A model generated the notes under the pieces. The model saw only the letters and a program-made list of their open reading frames with translations, did no database searches and had not been told where the DNA came from. A DNA stretch of 64,000 bases, taken from contig NZ_CP093280.1 in NCBI RefSeq assembly GCF_026651855.1, positions 5,372,001-5,436,000 on the forward strand, given 5' to 3'. This document shows positions 1 through 21,061 of the stretch, one piece after another (positions within the stretch are counted from its first letter, which is position 1; every line of letters begins with the position of its first letter). This DNA comes from Pseudomonas silvicola. GTDB lineage: Bacteria; Pseudomonadota; Gammaproteobacteria; Pseudomonadales; Pseudomonadaceae. Both the position numbers and the translations under genes were made by a program.

Positions 1-11604
<11,604 letters not shown>

Positions 11605-11921
11605 GGCGCAAGGTCCTTCTTGGCAGATTGGCAGCGGATTCAACCACCCCTCTCCCGGCCTTGTATGTCCCCGAAACACCGGACAGACGCCCCATTGTGT
11701 GGCATTTATAGCGGCCTGACCGGCGGCATTGCCCCTTGTAACCTGCCTGTCAGGGCACGGGGGCATAGTTCCAAAGGATGATGGCCATTTGTATAGGTGT
11801 CCCGGTTTTCCAGTACAGACGCAAGGTGAAACTCTAGGTTGAATACCGGTTATCATCATTTGACGGGCGCAGACTGCCCGTGAGCCGCTTTTTATCTCGT
11901 CAGAATCAAGGAAGATGCACA
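11605..11921. promoter_or_regulatory. Divergent intergenic region, NRPS / luxR-type regulator
   Basis: These 317 bases separate two divergent start codons and should hold both promoters. No gene is seen. AAGGA-type ribosome sites lie at both ends. I could not identify a convincing lux-box-type palindrome or a pair of consensus promoter hexamers, so only the position supports a regulatory role. Confidence 0.45.
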
Positions 11922-12689
11922 ATGAAACTGACACACAGCCTCAATGGCGCGCACGATCATCAACTGTACATGCACTTGGGTGAACTGGTGTCCAGCGCCG
12001 GCGACACCGCCTTCGCCGAGCGCATGCTGGCGTTCGTCGACTACCGCGTACCCATTCATGGCCTGGACCTGGGCGAATGGGTGCTGAACGTCGCGCAGCG
12101 CCGCGTGAACCAGATCAGGTGCCTGGGCGCGACCGGCCCGCAACCCTGTATCACCACCCCCGACCATGTACCCCACCCCTTGCTGCAGAGCGTCATGACC
12201 ATGGACGCGCCCCTGCTGATTCAGCTGCGCACCGTGCCGGGCCGCCCGCACCCGCAACGCAGCGCCCACCAGTGCAACGTGGTGTCTTGCCAGGGCGACC
12301 GACGCTGGATCATCGGCTTTCACCGCAAGGCCAGCCTGCGGGCGTTCTCGCTGGCCGAACTGTCACTGCTCAAAAGCCTCTCCGATACCTTGCTGCCGTT
12401 GGTGGAACAGCACGCGCAGTTGACAGGCACCGCGGGTGCGAACTCCGCCGAGCCCGAGGGCAGTGGCCTGCAGCAAGCGTTCAGCGGGCGGCTGGCCCAG
12501 GATGCCGTGAGCCTGTCAGCGCGCGAGCAGGAGGTGTGCCTGGGGCTGTTGACCGGCATCACCATGGAGCAGATGGCTCAGCGTTTGAACGTCAAGCACA
12601 GCTCGGTGGAAACCTACCTCAAGCGGGCCACCGCCAAGCTTGGGGTCAGTGGCCGGCACGGCCTGGTGCGCTGGATGGCCAGCGCCTGA
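11922..12689 (+). CDS. LuxR-family transcriptional regulator next to the NRPS
   Basis: A 255-residue protein whose last 65 or so residues form a LuxR-type helix-turn-helix ([15 protein letters not shown], then [15 protein letters not shown]). The N-terminal 180 residues match no receiver or autoinducer domain that I can recognise. ATG 11922 was chosen over an upstream in-frame GTG at 11880 because AAGGA lies nine bases before it. It is divergent from the NRPS and directly precedes the efflux lipoprotein. LuxR proteins in this position control many Pseudomonas lipopeptide clusters (for example syfR, psoR and etlR), so it is probably the cluster activator. That role is inferred from family and position. 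Confidence 0.88.
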   Translation: MKLTHSLNGAHDHQLYMHLGELVSSAGDTAFAERMLAFVDYRVPIHGLDLGEWVLNVAQRRVNQIRCLGATGPQPCITTPDHVPHPLLQSVMTMDAPLLIQLRTVPGRPHPQRSAHQCNVVSCQGDRRWIIGFHRKASLRAFSLAELSLLKSLSDTLLPLVEQHAQLTGTAGANSAEPEGSGLQQAFSGRLAQDAVSLSAREQEVCLGLLTGITMEQMAQRLNVKHSSVETYLKRATAKLGVSGRHGLVRWMASA

Positions 12690-12714
12690 CACCTTTTCAG
12701 CACGAGACTGCCCA

Positions 12715-14115
12715 ATGCCCAGATACCTGCTCGCCTGGCCGGCCCTGCTGCTGGCCGGCTGTTCGTTGATTCCCGATTACCAGCGCCCCGCGCTCCCCAC
12801 CGCGGCCCACTACCCGGGCACCACCGCTGCCGATTCACACATGCGACCCGTGGCCGCCGATGACTGGCGCCAGGTGTTCCATGACCCTGCCCTGCGACAA
12901 CTGCTCGACCAGGCGCTGGCCAACAACCGCGACCTGCGGGTGGCGGCGCTGACAGTGGAAAGTTACCGCGCGCAATACCGCATTCAGCGCGCGGCCCTGC
13001 TGCCCCAGGTGGACGCCAGCGCCCAGCGCGACCGCGAACGGATACCGGCCAGCCTGACCGGTACCGGTGCGGCGGTGATTACCGATACCGATTCGGTCAC
13101 CCTGGGCATCAGCGCCTACGAGGTCGACCTGTTCGGCCGCGTGCGCAGCCTGCGCGACCAGGCGCTGCTGACCTACCTGGGCAGCGAGGAGGCGCGGCGC
13201 AGTGTGCAGTTGAGCCTGATCACCAGCGTGGCCAGCGCTTACCTCACCTTGAGGGCCGACCAGGCCTTGCTCGACCTGGCGGGCCAGACCCTGGCGGCCG
13301 ATGAGCAAAGCCTGCGCCTGACGACTCGCCAACGCCAGACCGGCACAGTGTCGGCGCTGGACCAGGTGCAGGCGCGCACGCCGGTCTACAGCACCCGAGC
13401 TGCCCAGGCCCGGTACCGGCGCCAGGTGGCCGAGGACCTCAACCAGCTCACCGCCCTGGTCGGCACGCCCCTGGCCGACATCCCGTCGGGGCTGGCCCTG
13501 GACCAGCCTCCGCTGGCCAGCCTGCCGGCCGGGCTACCCTCGGACCTGCTTCAACGGCGCCCCGACATTCGCCAGGCCGAATACCAGTTGCAGGCTGCCA
13601 ACGCGGCCATCGGCGCGGCCCGTGCCGCGTTCTTCCCCAGCATCACCCTGACAGCCACCGCAGGCACCTCCAGTAGCGAGCTGTCGGGGCTGTTCCGGGG
13701 AGGTTCGGGTTCCTGGGTGTTCGAGCCGCAGTTGAGCGTCCCGATCTTCACCGCTGGCAGCCTGCGCGCCAGCCTGGACTATGCGCGCCTGCAGGAAAAC
13801 GTGCAGGTAGCCAACTACGAGAAGGCCATTCAGGGTGCTTTCCAGGAAGTCGCCGACGGCCTCGCCGCCCGCGCCACTTACCAGCGCCAACTGCAGGCCC
13901 AGCGCGACCTGGTCGCCGCCAACGAACGCTACTACCGCCTGGCCCAGCATCGCTACCGTAGCGGGCTGGACAGCAACCTGGTATTTCTCGACGCACAACG
14001 CTCGTTGTTCACCGCCCAGGAAGGCCTGATCACCGACCAATTGGCGCAGTGGGTAGCGGAAGTGAACCTGTATGGCGCGCTGGGAGGTGGGTGGCCGGCG
14101 CCACCGCAGGGGTGA
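12715..14115 (+). CDS. NodT/OprM-family outer-membrane efflux lipoprotein
   Basis: A 466-residue protein with a lipoprotein signal (LLLAGC, lipidated Cys near residue 15) and the long helical duplicated organisation of TolC-like outer-membrane channels of tripartite pumps. Family signatures include [10 protein letters not shown] and [18 protein letters not shown] 12715 was preferred to an upstream in-frame start at 12640 because that would overlap the regulator and hide the signal peptide. It begins 25 bases after the luxR-type gene and is probably cotranscribed with it. A nodT-like gene beside the first NRPS gene is common in Pseudomonas lipopeptide loci and suggests a role in product export. 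No MacA/MacB partner lies in the window. Confidence 0.9.
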   Translation: MPRYLLAWPALLLAGCSLIPDYQRPALPTAAHYPGTTAADSHMRPVAADDWRQVFHDPALRQLLDQALANNRDLRVAALTVESYRAQYRIQRAALLPQVDASAQRDRERIPASLTGTGAAVITDTDSVTLGISAYEVDLFGRVRSLRDQALLTYLGSEEARRSVQLSLITSVASAYLTLRADQALLDLAGQTLAADEQSLRLTTRQRQTGTVSALDQVQARTPVYSTRAAQARYRRQVAEDLNQLTALVGTPLADIPSGLALDQPPLASLPAGLPSDLLQRRPDIRQAEYQLQAANAAIGAARAAFFPSITLTATAGTSSSELSGLFRGGSGSWVFEPQLSVPIFTAGSLRASLDYARLQENVQVANYEKAIQGAFQEVADGLAARATYQRQLQAQRDLVAANERYYRLAQHRYRSGLDSNLVFLDAQRSLFTAQEGLITDQLAQWVAEVNLYGALGGGWPAPPQG

Positions 14116-14385
14116 TGCAGGACAAGGCGGTCCAGGCAATGGCACAGACATAACTGGCCCGAAACAGATGTGGGACCAGGCTTGCCCGGGAAGCGCAGCG
14201 CGGGCGGCGCACGGTCTCAAGGGCGCTGGAGAAACCCAAGCCATGCACCTAGAGGCCGTGATGCGGTCTCAAGCCGGAAAAACAAGGCGGACAAGGCGAT
14301 CCCACAGGCATAACTGGCCCGAAACAGATGTGGGAGCAGAGCTTGCTCGCGAAGCGCCGCGCGGGCGGCGCGCGGTCTCAAGGAC

Positions 14386-14476
14386 GCTACAACACCATCG
14401 ACTAGCGCTTGGTGGCCATGATGAGATCTCCGGTGGGGCCCCCAAAAGCCTGTCATGAAATCGCATCAGGGCCGCC
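14386..14476 (+). repeat. Forward-to-reverse switch element (four copies)
   Basis: About 90 bases beginning CTACAACACCATCGACTAGC and containing GATGAGATCTCC and AAAAGCCTGTCATGAAATCG occur at every point where repeat orientation changes from forward to reversed. The copies lie at about 14386, 16104, 16720 and 17160. The opposite change, reversed to forward, happens at a second fixed join where the GC-rich palindrome runs straight into GGCCCTGACCCAATCTCC (about 14850, 16585 and 17030). The pattern is direct observation; any mechanism is inference. Confidence 0.85.
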
Positions 14477-14852
14477 AGGTGCATGGCTTTGGTTTAATGG
14501 CGCTCTTGCGACCGTGCGCCGCCCGCGCGGCGCTTCGCGAGCAAGCTCTGCTCCCACATCTGTTTCGGGCCAGTTATGTCTGTGCCATTGCCTCGACCGC
14601 CTTGTTTGTTTGGCTTGGAATGGAGTCAGGGCCGCCAGGTGCATGCCTTGGTTTTTCCGGCGCCCTCGAGACCGTGCGCCGCCCGCGCGGCGCTTCGCGA
14701 GCAAGCTCTGCTCCTACATCTGTTTCGGGCCAGTTATGTCTGTGGGATTACCTGGACCGCCTTGTTGGTTTGGCTTGGGATTGGGTCAGGGCCGCCAGGC
14801 GCATGGCTTGATGCTTCTGGCGCCCTTGCGACCGTGCGCCGCCCGCGCGGCG

Positions 14853-16100
14853 CGGCCCTGACCCAATCTCCAGGCGGACAATCAAGGCGGTCCAGGCAAT
14901 GGCACAGACATAACTGGCCCGAAACAGATGTGGGACCGGGCTTGCCCGGGAAGCGCCGCGCGGGCGGCGCACGGTCTCAAGGGCGCTGGAGAAACCCAAG
15001 CCATGCACCTGGTGGCCCTGACCCAATCTCCAGGCGGACAATCAAGGCGGACAAGGCAATCTCACAGACATAACTGGCCCGAAACAAACGTTGGAGCAGA
15101 GCTTGCTCGCGAAGCGCCGCGCGGGCGGCGCACGGTCTCAGGGGCGCTGGAGAAACCAAGACATGCACCTGGAGGCCCTGACCCAATCTCCAGGCGGACA
15201 ATCAAGGCGGTCCAGGCAATGGCACAGACATAACTGGCCCGAAACAAACGTGGGAGCAGAGCTTGCTCGCGAAGCGCCGCGCGGGCGGCGCACGGTCTCA
15301 GGGGCGCTGGAAAAACCAAGGCATGCACCTGGAGGCCCTGACCCAATCTCCAGGCGGACAACCAAGGCGGTCAAGGCAACGGCACAGACATAACTGGCCC
15401 GAAACAGATGTAGGAGCGGGCTTGCTCGCGAAGCGCCGCGCTGGCGGCGCACGGTCTCAAGGGCGCCAGGAAAACCAAGCCATGCACATGGAGGTCCTGA
15501 CCCAATCTCCAGGCGGACAATCAAGGCGGTCCAGGCAATCCCACAGACATAACTGGCCCGAAAAAACGTTGGAGCAGAGCTTGCTCGCGAACGCGCCGCG
15601 CGGGCGGCGCACGGTCTCAGGGGCGCTGGAAAAACCAAGGCATGCACCTGGAGGCCCTGACCCAATCTCCAGGCGGACAATCAAGGCGGTCCAGGCAATG
15701 GCACAGACATAACTGGCCCGAAACAAACGTGGGAGCAGAGCTTGCTCGCGAAGCGCCGCGCGGGCGGCGCACGGTCTCAGGGGCGCTGGAAAAACCAAGG
15801 CATGCACCTGGAGGCCCTGACCCAATCTCCAGGCGGACAATCAAGGCGGACCAGGCAATGGCACAGACATAACTGGCCCGAAACAAACGTTGGAGCAGAG
15901 CTTGCTCGCGAAGCGCCGCGCGGGCGGCGCACGGTCTCAAGGGCGCTGGAGAAACCAAGACATGCACCTGGAGGCCCTGACCCAATCTCCAGGCGGACAA
16001 TCAAGGCGGTCCAGGCAATGGCACAGACATAACTGGCCCGAAACAAACGTGGGAGCAGAGCTTGCTCGCGAAGCGCCGCGCGGGCGGCGCACGGTCTCAA
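14853..16100 (+). repeat. Eight-copy direct tandem array of the 160-bp unit
   Basis: The marker string CAGGCGGACA begins at 14871, 15031, 15191, 15351, 15510, 15670, 15830 and 15990, a period of 160 with one copy of 159. Copies differ by scattered substitutions, for example AGATGTAGGAGCGGG at 15406 and a disrupted REP at 15565. The array is therefore not a recent perfect amplification, although neighbouring copies are nearly identical. Confidence 0.93.
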
Positions 16101-17285
16101 GGACGCTACAACACCATCGACTAGCGCTTGGTGGCCATGATGAGATCTCCAGCGGGGCCCCTAAAAGCCTGTCATGAAATCGCGTCATGGCCACCAGGTG
16201 CATGGCTTGGGATTCTTCAGCGCCCTTGAGACCGCGCGCCGCCCGCGCGGCGCTTCGCGAGCAAGCTCTGCTCCCACGTCTGTTTCGGGCCAGTTATGCC
16301 TGTGGGATTGCCTCGACCGCCTTGTTTTTTCTGGCTTGAAACCGTATCAAGGCCGCCAGGTGCATGGCTTGGGTTTCTCCGGCGCCCTTGAGACCGTGCG
16401 CCGCCCGCGCGGCGCTTCGCGAGCAAGGGCTAGGCGCCCCCCTCGCTCCTACATCTGTTTCGGGCCAGTTATGTCTGTGGGATTGCCTCGACCGCCTTGT
16501 TTGTTTGGCTTGGGATGGGGTCAGGGCCGCCAGGCGCATGGCTTGATGCTTCTGGCGCCCTTGCGACCGTGCGCCGCCCGCGCGGCGCGGCCCTGACCCA
16601 ATCTCCAGCCGGACAATCAAGGCGGACCAGGCAATGGCACAGACATAACTGGCCCGAAACAAACGTTGGAGCAGAGCTTGCTCGCGAAGCGCCGCGCGGG
16701 CGGCGCACGGTCTCAAGGGCGCTACAACACCATCGACTAGCGCTTGGTGGCCATGATGAGATCTCCAGCGGGGCCCCCAAAAGCCTGTCATGAAATCGCA
16801 TCAGGGCCTCTAGGTGCATGGCTTGGGTTTCTCCAGCGCCCTTGAGACCGCGCGCCGCCCGCGCGGCGCTTCGCGAGCAAGCTCTGCTCCAACGTCTGTT
16901 TCGGGCCAGTTATGTCTGTGGGATTGCCTCGACCGCCTTGTTTGTTTGGCTTGGGATGGGGTCAGGGCCGCCAGGCGCATGGCTTGATGCTTCTGGCGCC
17001 CTTGCGACCGTGCGCCGCCCGCGCGGCGCGGCCCTGACCCAATCTCCAGGCGGACAATCAAGGCGGACCAGGCAATGGCACAGACATAACTGGCCCGAAA
17101 CAAACGTTGGAGCAGAGCTTGCTCGCGAAGCGCCGCGCGGGCGGCGCACGGTCTCAAGGGCGCTACAACACCATCGCCTAGCGCTTGGTGGCCATGATGA
17201 GATCTCCAGCGGGGCCCCCAAAAGCCTGTCATGAAATCGCATCAGGGCCGCCAGGTGCATGGCTTGGGTTTCTCCAGCGCCCCCC

Positions 17286-17498
17286 TCAGGCCAACCATCC
17301 CCTCGGCATCTGGCGGCGGTGCTGCTGCCACTCATGGCAGGCCCACACCCCCGTGGCCAGCAGCGCGCCGACCACGGCCAGGCCCCAGTGGTGGCGCTCG
17401 CAGATGCTGCAGAGCACCTGGAGGGTGCCCAGGAAGATTCCGGCGCCCAGAAAGGGCCGGGCGCCACGGGGTGGTGGAGGCGAGTGGTGATCCGTCAT
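17286..17498 (-). CDS. Small hypothetical membrane protein (70 aa)
   Basis: A 70-residue frame with a good ribosome site (AAGGAG, seven bases before ATG 17498), divergent from the amine oxidase gene. The middle holds one or two hydrophobic segments (residues 17-31 and 39-53) with a Cys-x2-Cys pair (CSICE) or a single re-entrant turn, and the tail is basic. I recognise no family. Its stop codon is at the exact right edge of the repeat mosaic, so the repeats may have replaced its original downstream sequence. The ribosome site supports a real gene; function is unknown. Confidence 0.55.
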   Translation of the reverse strand: MTDHHSPPPPRGARPFLGAGIFLGTLQVLCSICERHHWGLAVVGALLATGVWACHEWQQHRRQMPRGWLA

Positions 17499-17684
17499 GC
17501 CGTACTCCTTATTATTGTCTTGCAGGCCCGCCCGACGTTACCACGGGCCATGCGGTTGCCGCATTGCCGATTTGTGCTACTTGCCCCTCATGCACCTGCC
17601 CTAGAGTCGAACCGTGCGGGACCGGACCCGCGACGCCCACCGACTGCAGGAAGGAGCCGCCAGTGCTCCGTCGAGGAAACCTTC

Positions 17685-19964
17685 ATGTTCAATGCGCTCA
17701 CCCGACTCACCCATGTCCCGATGGCCAGGCTGGCCCTGGCTATCTCCCTGAGCCTCCCCTGCTGGCTGCCCCAGGCCAGCGCCCACGGCGGCGCGGCCGA
17801 GATGGTACCGCTGCAATCGACCCTGGAAAGCTTCGGCGCCAGCGTCAAGTGGGATGACTACGCCAACGTCTTCGTGATCGCCAAGGACGGCGCCTATGTC
17901 AAGGTCAAGCCCAACACCCGGGTGGCCATGCTCAACGGCAAGCGCATCGAACTCCAGGTGCCGGTGGTGTTCAAGGGCAACACCGCGTACATGTCCCACG
18001 ACTTCATCAACGAAGTGTTCCAGTCGGGCCTGGACAGGACGTTCGAGGTGGAGACCCGCCCTCACCCGCTGAACCCCCTGAGCGCCGACGAAATCAAAGC
18101 CGCCGTGGACGCGATCAAGGCGTCCCCCCACTACCAGGCCAATTTCCGTTTCACCGAGATTTCCCTCCACGAACCGGCCAAGGACCAGGTGTGGACGTTC
18201 GTCTACACCGGCAACCCGGTCAGCGAACCGCGCGAAGCCAACGTCGTGGTGCTGGACGGCAAGCACGTGATCGAGAGCACTGTCGACCTCAAGACCCGCC
18301 AGGTGCTGTCCTGGAAGCCCATCGTCGGCGCCCACGGCATGGTGCTGCTGGATGATTTCAGCGCCGTGCAGGCGATCATCGAAAGCAGCGGCGAGTACGC
18401 CCAGGCCCTGAAGACCCGTGGCATCAATGATGTGAAGAAGGTGGTGACCACGCCGCTGACCGTCGGCTATTTCGACGGCAAGGACGGCCTGGCCCAGGAC
18501 AAGCGCCTGCTCAAGGTGGTCAGCTACCTGGACGTGGGTGATGGCAACTATTGGGCCCACCCCATCGAAAACCTCGTGGCCGTGGTAGACCTGGAACAGA
18601 AAAAAGTCATCAAGATCGAAGACGCCGGGGTGGTTCCGGTACCGATGAAGCCCACCCCCTACGACGGCCGGGGCCGCAAGGCCGCCACAGTCAAGCCACT
18701 GGAGATCATCGAGCCCGAGGGCAAGAACTACACCATCAGCGGCAACAGCATCCACTGGCAGAACTGGGACCTGCACCTGCGCCTGGACTCGCGGGTGGGG
18801 CCGATCCTTTCCACCGTCACCTATGACGACAAGGGCACCAAGCGCAAGATCATGTACGAAGGCAGCCTGGGCGGGATGATCGTGCCCTACGGCGACCCGG
18901 ATGTGGGCTGGTACTTCAAGGCCTACCTGGACTCCGGCGACTACGGCATGGGCACCCTCACCTCTCCCCTCCAGCGCGGCAAGGACGCACCGCAGAACGC
19001 TGTGTTGCTGGACGCCACCCTCGCCGACTATACCGGCAAGCCGACGACCATCCCCCGCGCCATGGCCATCTTCGAGCGCTATGCGGGGCCCGAGTACAAG
19101 CATCAGGAAATGGGCCAGCCGAACCTCAGCACCGAACGCCGGGAGCTGGTGATCCGCTGGATCAGCACCGTGGGCAACTACGACTACATCTTCGACTGGG
19201 TGTTCCAGCAGAACGGCACCATCGGCATCGACGCCGGCGCCACGGGCATCGAGGCGGTCAAAGGCGTGAAGAGCAAGACCATGCATGACGCCACGGCCAA
19301 GGAAGACACGAAATACGGCACGCTGATCGACACCCACATCGTCGGCACCACCCACCAGCACATTTATAACTTCCGCCTGGACATGGACATCGACGGCGAG
19401 AACAACACCCTGGTGGAGGTCAACCCGGTGGTGGCCGGCAATGACCGTGGCGGCCCGCGCACCAGCACCATGCAGATCCAGCAGCAGGAAGTGACCCACG
19501 AGCAGGACGCCGCGCAGAAGTTCGACCCGGCCACCGTGCGCCTGCTGAGCAACCCCAACAAGGAAAACCGCATGGGCAACCCGGTGTCGTATCAGTTGAT
19601 TCCCTATGCCGGCGGCACCCACCCGGTGGCCAAGGGCGCCAACTTCGGCAAGGATGAGTGGCTATACCACCGCCTGAGTTTCATGGACAAGCAGATCTGG
19701 GTGACCCGCTACAACCCCGACGAGCGCTACCCGGAAGGCAAGTACCCGAACCGCTCCGACAGGGACACCGGGCTTGGCCAGTACACCCAGGACAACCAGC
19801 CCATCGACAACACCGACGACGTGGTGTGGCTGACCACCGGCACCACCCATGTGGCCCGCGCCGAGGAATGGCCCATCATGCCCACCGAGTGGGTGCACAT
19901 GCTGCTCAAGCCGTGGAATTTCTTCGATGAAACCCCGACCTTGAACCTCAACACAGCGAAATGA
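17685..19964 (+). CDS. tynA: Periplasmic copper-containing primary-amine oxidase (tyramine/phenylethylamine oxidase)
   Basis: A 759-residue protein with a Sec signal peptide ending near ASA (residue 32) and the N-terminal domain typical of E. coli-type copper amine oxidases. Active-site residues are all present and offset by a constant 33 from the E. coli enzyme. They are the catalytic base Asp416 (YLDSGDYG), the topaquinone precursor Tyr499 (VGNYDYIF) and the copper ligands His557 and His559 (HQH). It oxidises phenylethylamine or tyramine to the arylacetaldehyde plus ammonia and H2O2 in the periplasm. ATG 17685 follows GAGGAA; longer in-frame starts run back into the repeats. Downstream FeaR and FeaB support the role. 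FeaR is the expected activator. Confidence 0.97.
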   Translation: MFNALTRLTHVPMARLALAISLSLPCWLPQASAHGGAAEMVPLQSTLESFGASVKWDDYANVFVIAKDGAYVKVKPNTRVAMLNGKRIELQVPVVFKGNTAYMSHDFINEVFQSGLDRTFEVETRPHPLNPLSADEIKAAVDAIKASPHYQANFRFTEISLHEPAKDQVWTFVYTGNPVSEPREANVVVLDGKHVIESTVDLKTRQVLSWKPIVGAHGMVLLDDFSAVQAIIESSGEYAQALKTRGINDVKKVVTTPLTVGYFDGKDGLAQDKRLLKVVSYLDVGDGNYWAHPIENLVAVVDLEQKKVIKIEDAGVVPVPMKPTPYDGRGRKAATVKPLEIIEPEGKNYTISGNSIHWQNWDLHLRLDSRVGPILSTVTYDDKGTKRKIMYEGSLGGMIVPYGDPDVGWYFKAYLDSGDYGMGTLTSPLQRGKDAPQNAVLLDATLADYTGKPTTIPRAMAIFERYAGPEYKHQEMGQPNLSTERRELVIRWISTVGNYDYIFDWVFQQNGTIGIDAGATGIEAVKGVKSKTMHDATAKEDTKYGTLIDTHIVGTTHQHIYNFRLDMDIDGENNTLVEVNPVVAGNDRGGPRTSTMQIQQQEVTHEQDAAQKFDPATVRLLSNPNKENRMGNPVSYQLIPYAGGTHPVAKGANFGKDEWLYHRLSFMDKQIWVTRYNPDERYPEGKYPNRSDRDTGLGQYTQDNQPIDNTDDVVWLTTGTTHVARAEEWPIMPTEWVHMLLKPWNFFDETPTLNLNTAK

Positions 19965-19975
19965 AACTCACAAAC

Positions 19976-20061
19976 GTAACAGCGGACCTGGCCGCGTCAC
20001 GGACGCCGCGTAGTGTCAGGTATACCGCGTGTGCCTTGGACGCGGCCAGGTCCGCTGCTAC
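19976..20061. terminator. Long inverted repeat between convergent tynA and paaX
   Basis: Arms 19976-19998 and 20039-20061 are 23 bases long and complementary with one mismatch (both contain AGCGGACCTGGCCGCGTC or its complement), with a 40-base loop. It lies between two convergent genes. A bidirectional terminator or a REP pair would both fit. There is no clear T-run, so the terminator call is tentative. Confidence 0.6.
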
Positions 20062-20070
20062 GTGTGTGTG

Positions 20071-20994
20071 TCACCGCAGCCCGCCGAAGCGGCGGTAGAA
20101 GCTTTCCCCCGCCTCCGGCAATGGCCCGTCGGCCGTTTCCATCACGGTGTTCAACCAGGCTTCGGCCGGGGCGCACACCAGCCGGTAGATATTGCGCGCC
20201 AACTGCCGTGCGGCGCGCCCTTCCCAGTCGCCGGGCAGCAGTTCGTCTGGCAACTGCGGGTCACGCAGCAGCAGCTTGCGGTATTCATGAATCAGCAGGG
20301 TGCGGGCCAGGAAGCTTTCTTCCGGGTCCAGGCTTTCCTGCTCGCGCAACGCCTGCCACAACGGGCGGAACAACTGGATGAACTCGCTATAGTGCGCCGC
20401 CAGTTCCTCGATGTTCCAGCTTTCCTTGACCTGCAACCGCAAGGCCCGGGAGGCCAGCACATCCTGGCCGGTGGTTTCGAAGACAATGGTATCGTCCAGC
20501 GCGCCCAGATCCGCCAGGGTAGTGTTGAGGTCACCGCGTTCGATGCGCGGACTGGCCAGCATGGTCGGTGCCACGGCGCCAAACCCTTGCCATTCCAATT
20601 CCTCCCGCACGGCCTTGCGCAGCGCCGCCGGGAGCTGGGTCAGCAATACCAGGCACCAGGCACCGTCCCAGGCGGGCTGCGTGGCGCTGTAGACCCGCTT
20701 GAAGGCCTTGTCGAAACGGCGACGGCCGGTGCCGGTCAGGCTGTAGTAACTGCGCCGCCCGACTTTTTCCGCGGTCAGCCAGTTTTCCTTGGTCAGGCGA
20801 AAGATCGACGTACGGATCAACCGCTCGTTGATGCCCACCGGTTCCAGCAGGCGAATCAGGCTACCCAGCCAGACCGTGCCACCGTGGGGCTCGATGGCAT
20901 CGCCATAGAGGGTGACGATCAGCGAGCTGGCGCGGATCGGCACCTGTTGCGCGAAGCGGGCAATCAGGTGATTGAGGGGGGTAAGCGACGACAT
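20071..20994 (-). CDS. paaX: PaaX-family transcriptional repressor of phenylacetate catabolism
   Basis: A 307-residue protein with the PaaX N-terminal winged-helix region (residues 5-90, including SSLIVTLYGDAI and RTSIFRLTKENWL) and the long C-terminal effector domain of the family. PaaX represses paa promoters and is released by phenylacetyl-CoA. It follows paaY by 67 bases on the same strand and probably shares its transcript. The inverted repeat in front of paaA is its likely target. The ribosome site before ATG 20994 is weak, as expected for a low-level regulator. Length and motifs match the family closely. Confidence 0.95.
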   Translation of the reverse strand: MSSLTPLNHLIARFAQQVPIRASSLIVTLYGDAIEPHGGTVWLGSLIRLLEPVGINERLIRTSIFRLTKENWLTAEKVGRRSYYSLTGTGRRRFDKAFKRVYSATQPAWDGAWCLVLLTQLPAALRKAVREELEWQGFGAVAPTMLASPRIERGDLNTTLADLGALDDTIVFETTGQDVLASRALRLQVKESWNIEELAAHYSEFIQLFRPLWQALREQESLDPEESFLARTLLIHEYRKLLLRDPQLPDELLPGDWEGRAARQLARNIYRLVCAPAEAWLNTVMETADGPLPEAGESFYRRFGGLR

Positions 20995-21061
20995 GGGCAG
21001 CCCGAGTCAGACAAAAAGGAGAAATATACCGACTGCAGCCCTTCACAGGCCACCGCCAGTA

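Larger units (their letters stand above)
14116..17285. repeat. 3.2-kb noncoding mosaic of 160-bp direct and inverted repeats
   Basis: The whole gap between the efflux gene and the small membrane protein is built from one 160-bp unit. Each unit has a conserved block (CAGACATAACTGGCCCGAAA), a REP-like hairpin (GAGCA-GAGCT-TGCTC followed by GCGAAGC), a GC-rich hairpin (GCGCCGCGCGGGCGGCGC) and a CTGGAG...CTCCAG inverted repeat. By reading, orientation runs: two forward units (from 14122), two and a half reversed (14461-14850), eight forward (14853-16100), two and a half reversed (16186-16590), one forward (16600-16718), one and a half reversed (16801-17035), one forward (17040-17157), then a partial reversed unit ending at 17285. 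The unit is not a multiple of three bases, so open frames here shift at every copy and are not genes. No transposase is present. Confidence 0.93.

Noticed and set aside
11700-11780. Lux-box-like site (around CCTGCCTGTCAGGGCA)
   Set aside because: It only loosely resembles a lux-box and has poor symmetry, so it was not called an operator.
12077-12769. 230-codon plus-strand open frame overlapping the LuxR-type gene
   Set aside because: It is an out-of-frame shadow; the overlapping frame has a clear LuxR helix-turn-helix and a good ribosome site.
14853-16100. CRISPR array
   Set aside because: The repeats are contiguous 160-bp units with no unique spacers between short repeats, and no cas gene is in the window.
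14250-17260. Many 60-180-residue open frames with repeated sequence (for example those reading MSAWRLGQGLQVH or REALREQALLPRLF-like text)
   Set aside because: They come from the 160-bp repeat read in shifting frames on both strands. The period is not a multiple of three, no frame runs through the array, and none has a ribosome site.
17601-19622. 673-codon minus-strand open frame
   Set aside because: It is antisense to tynA, whose active-site residues are all identifiable on the plus strand.
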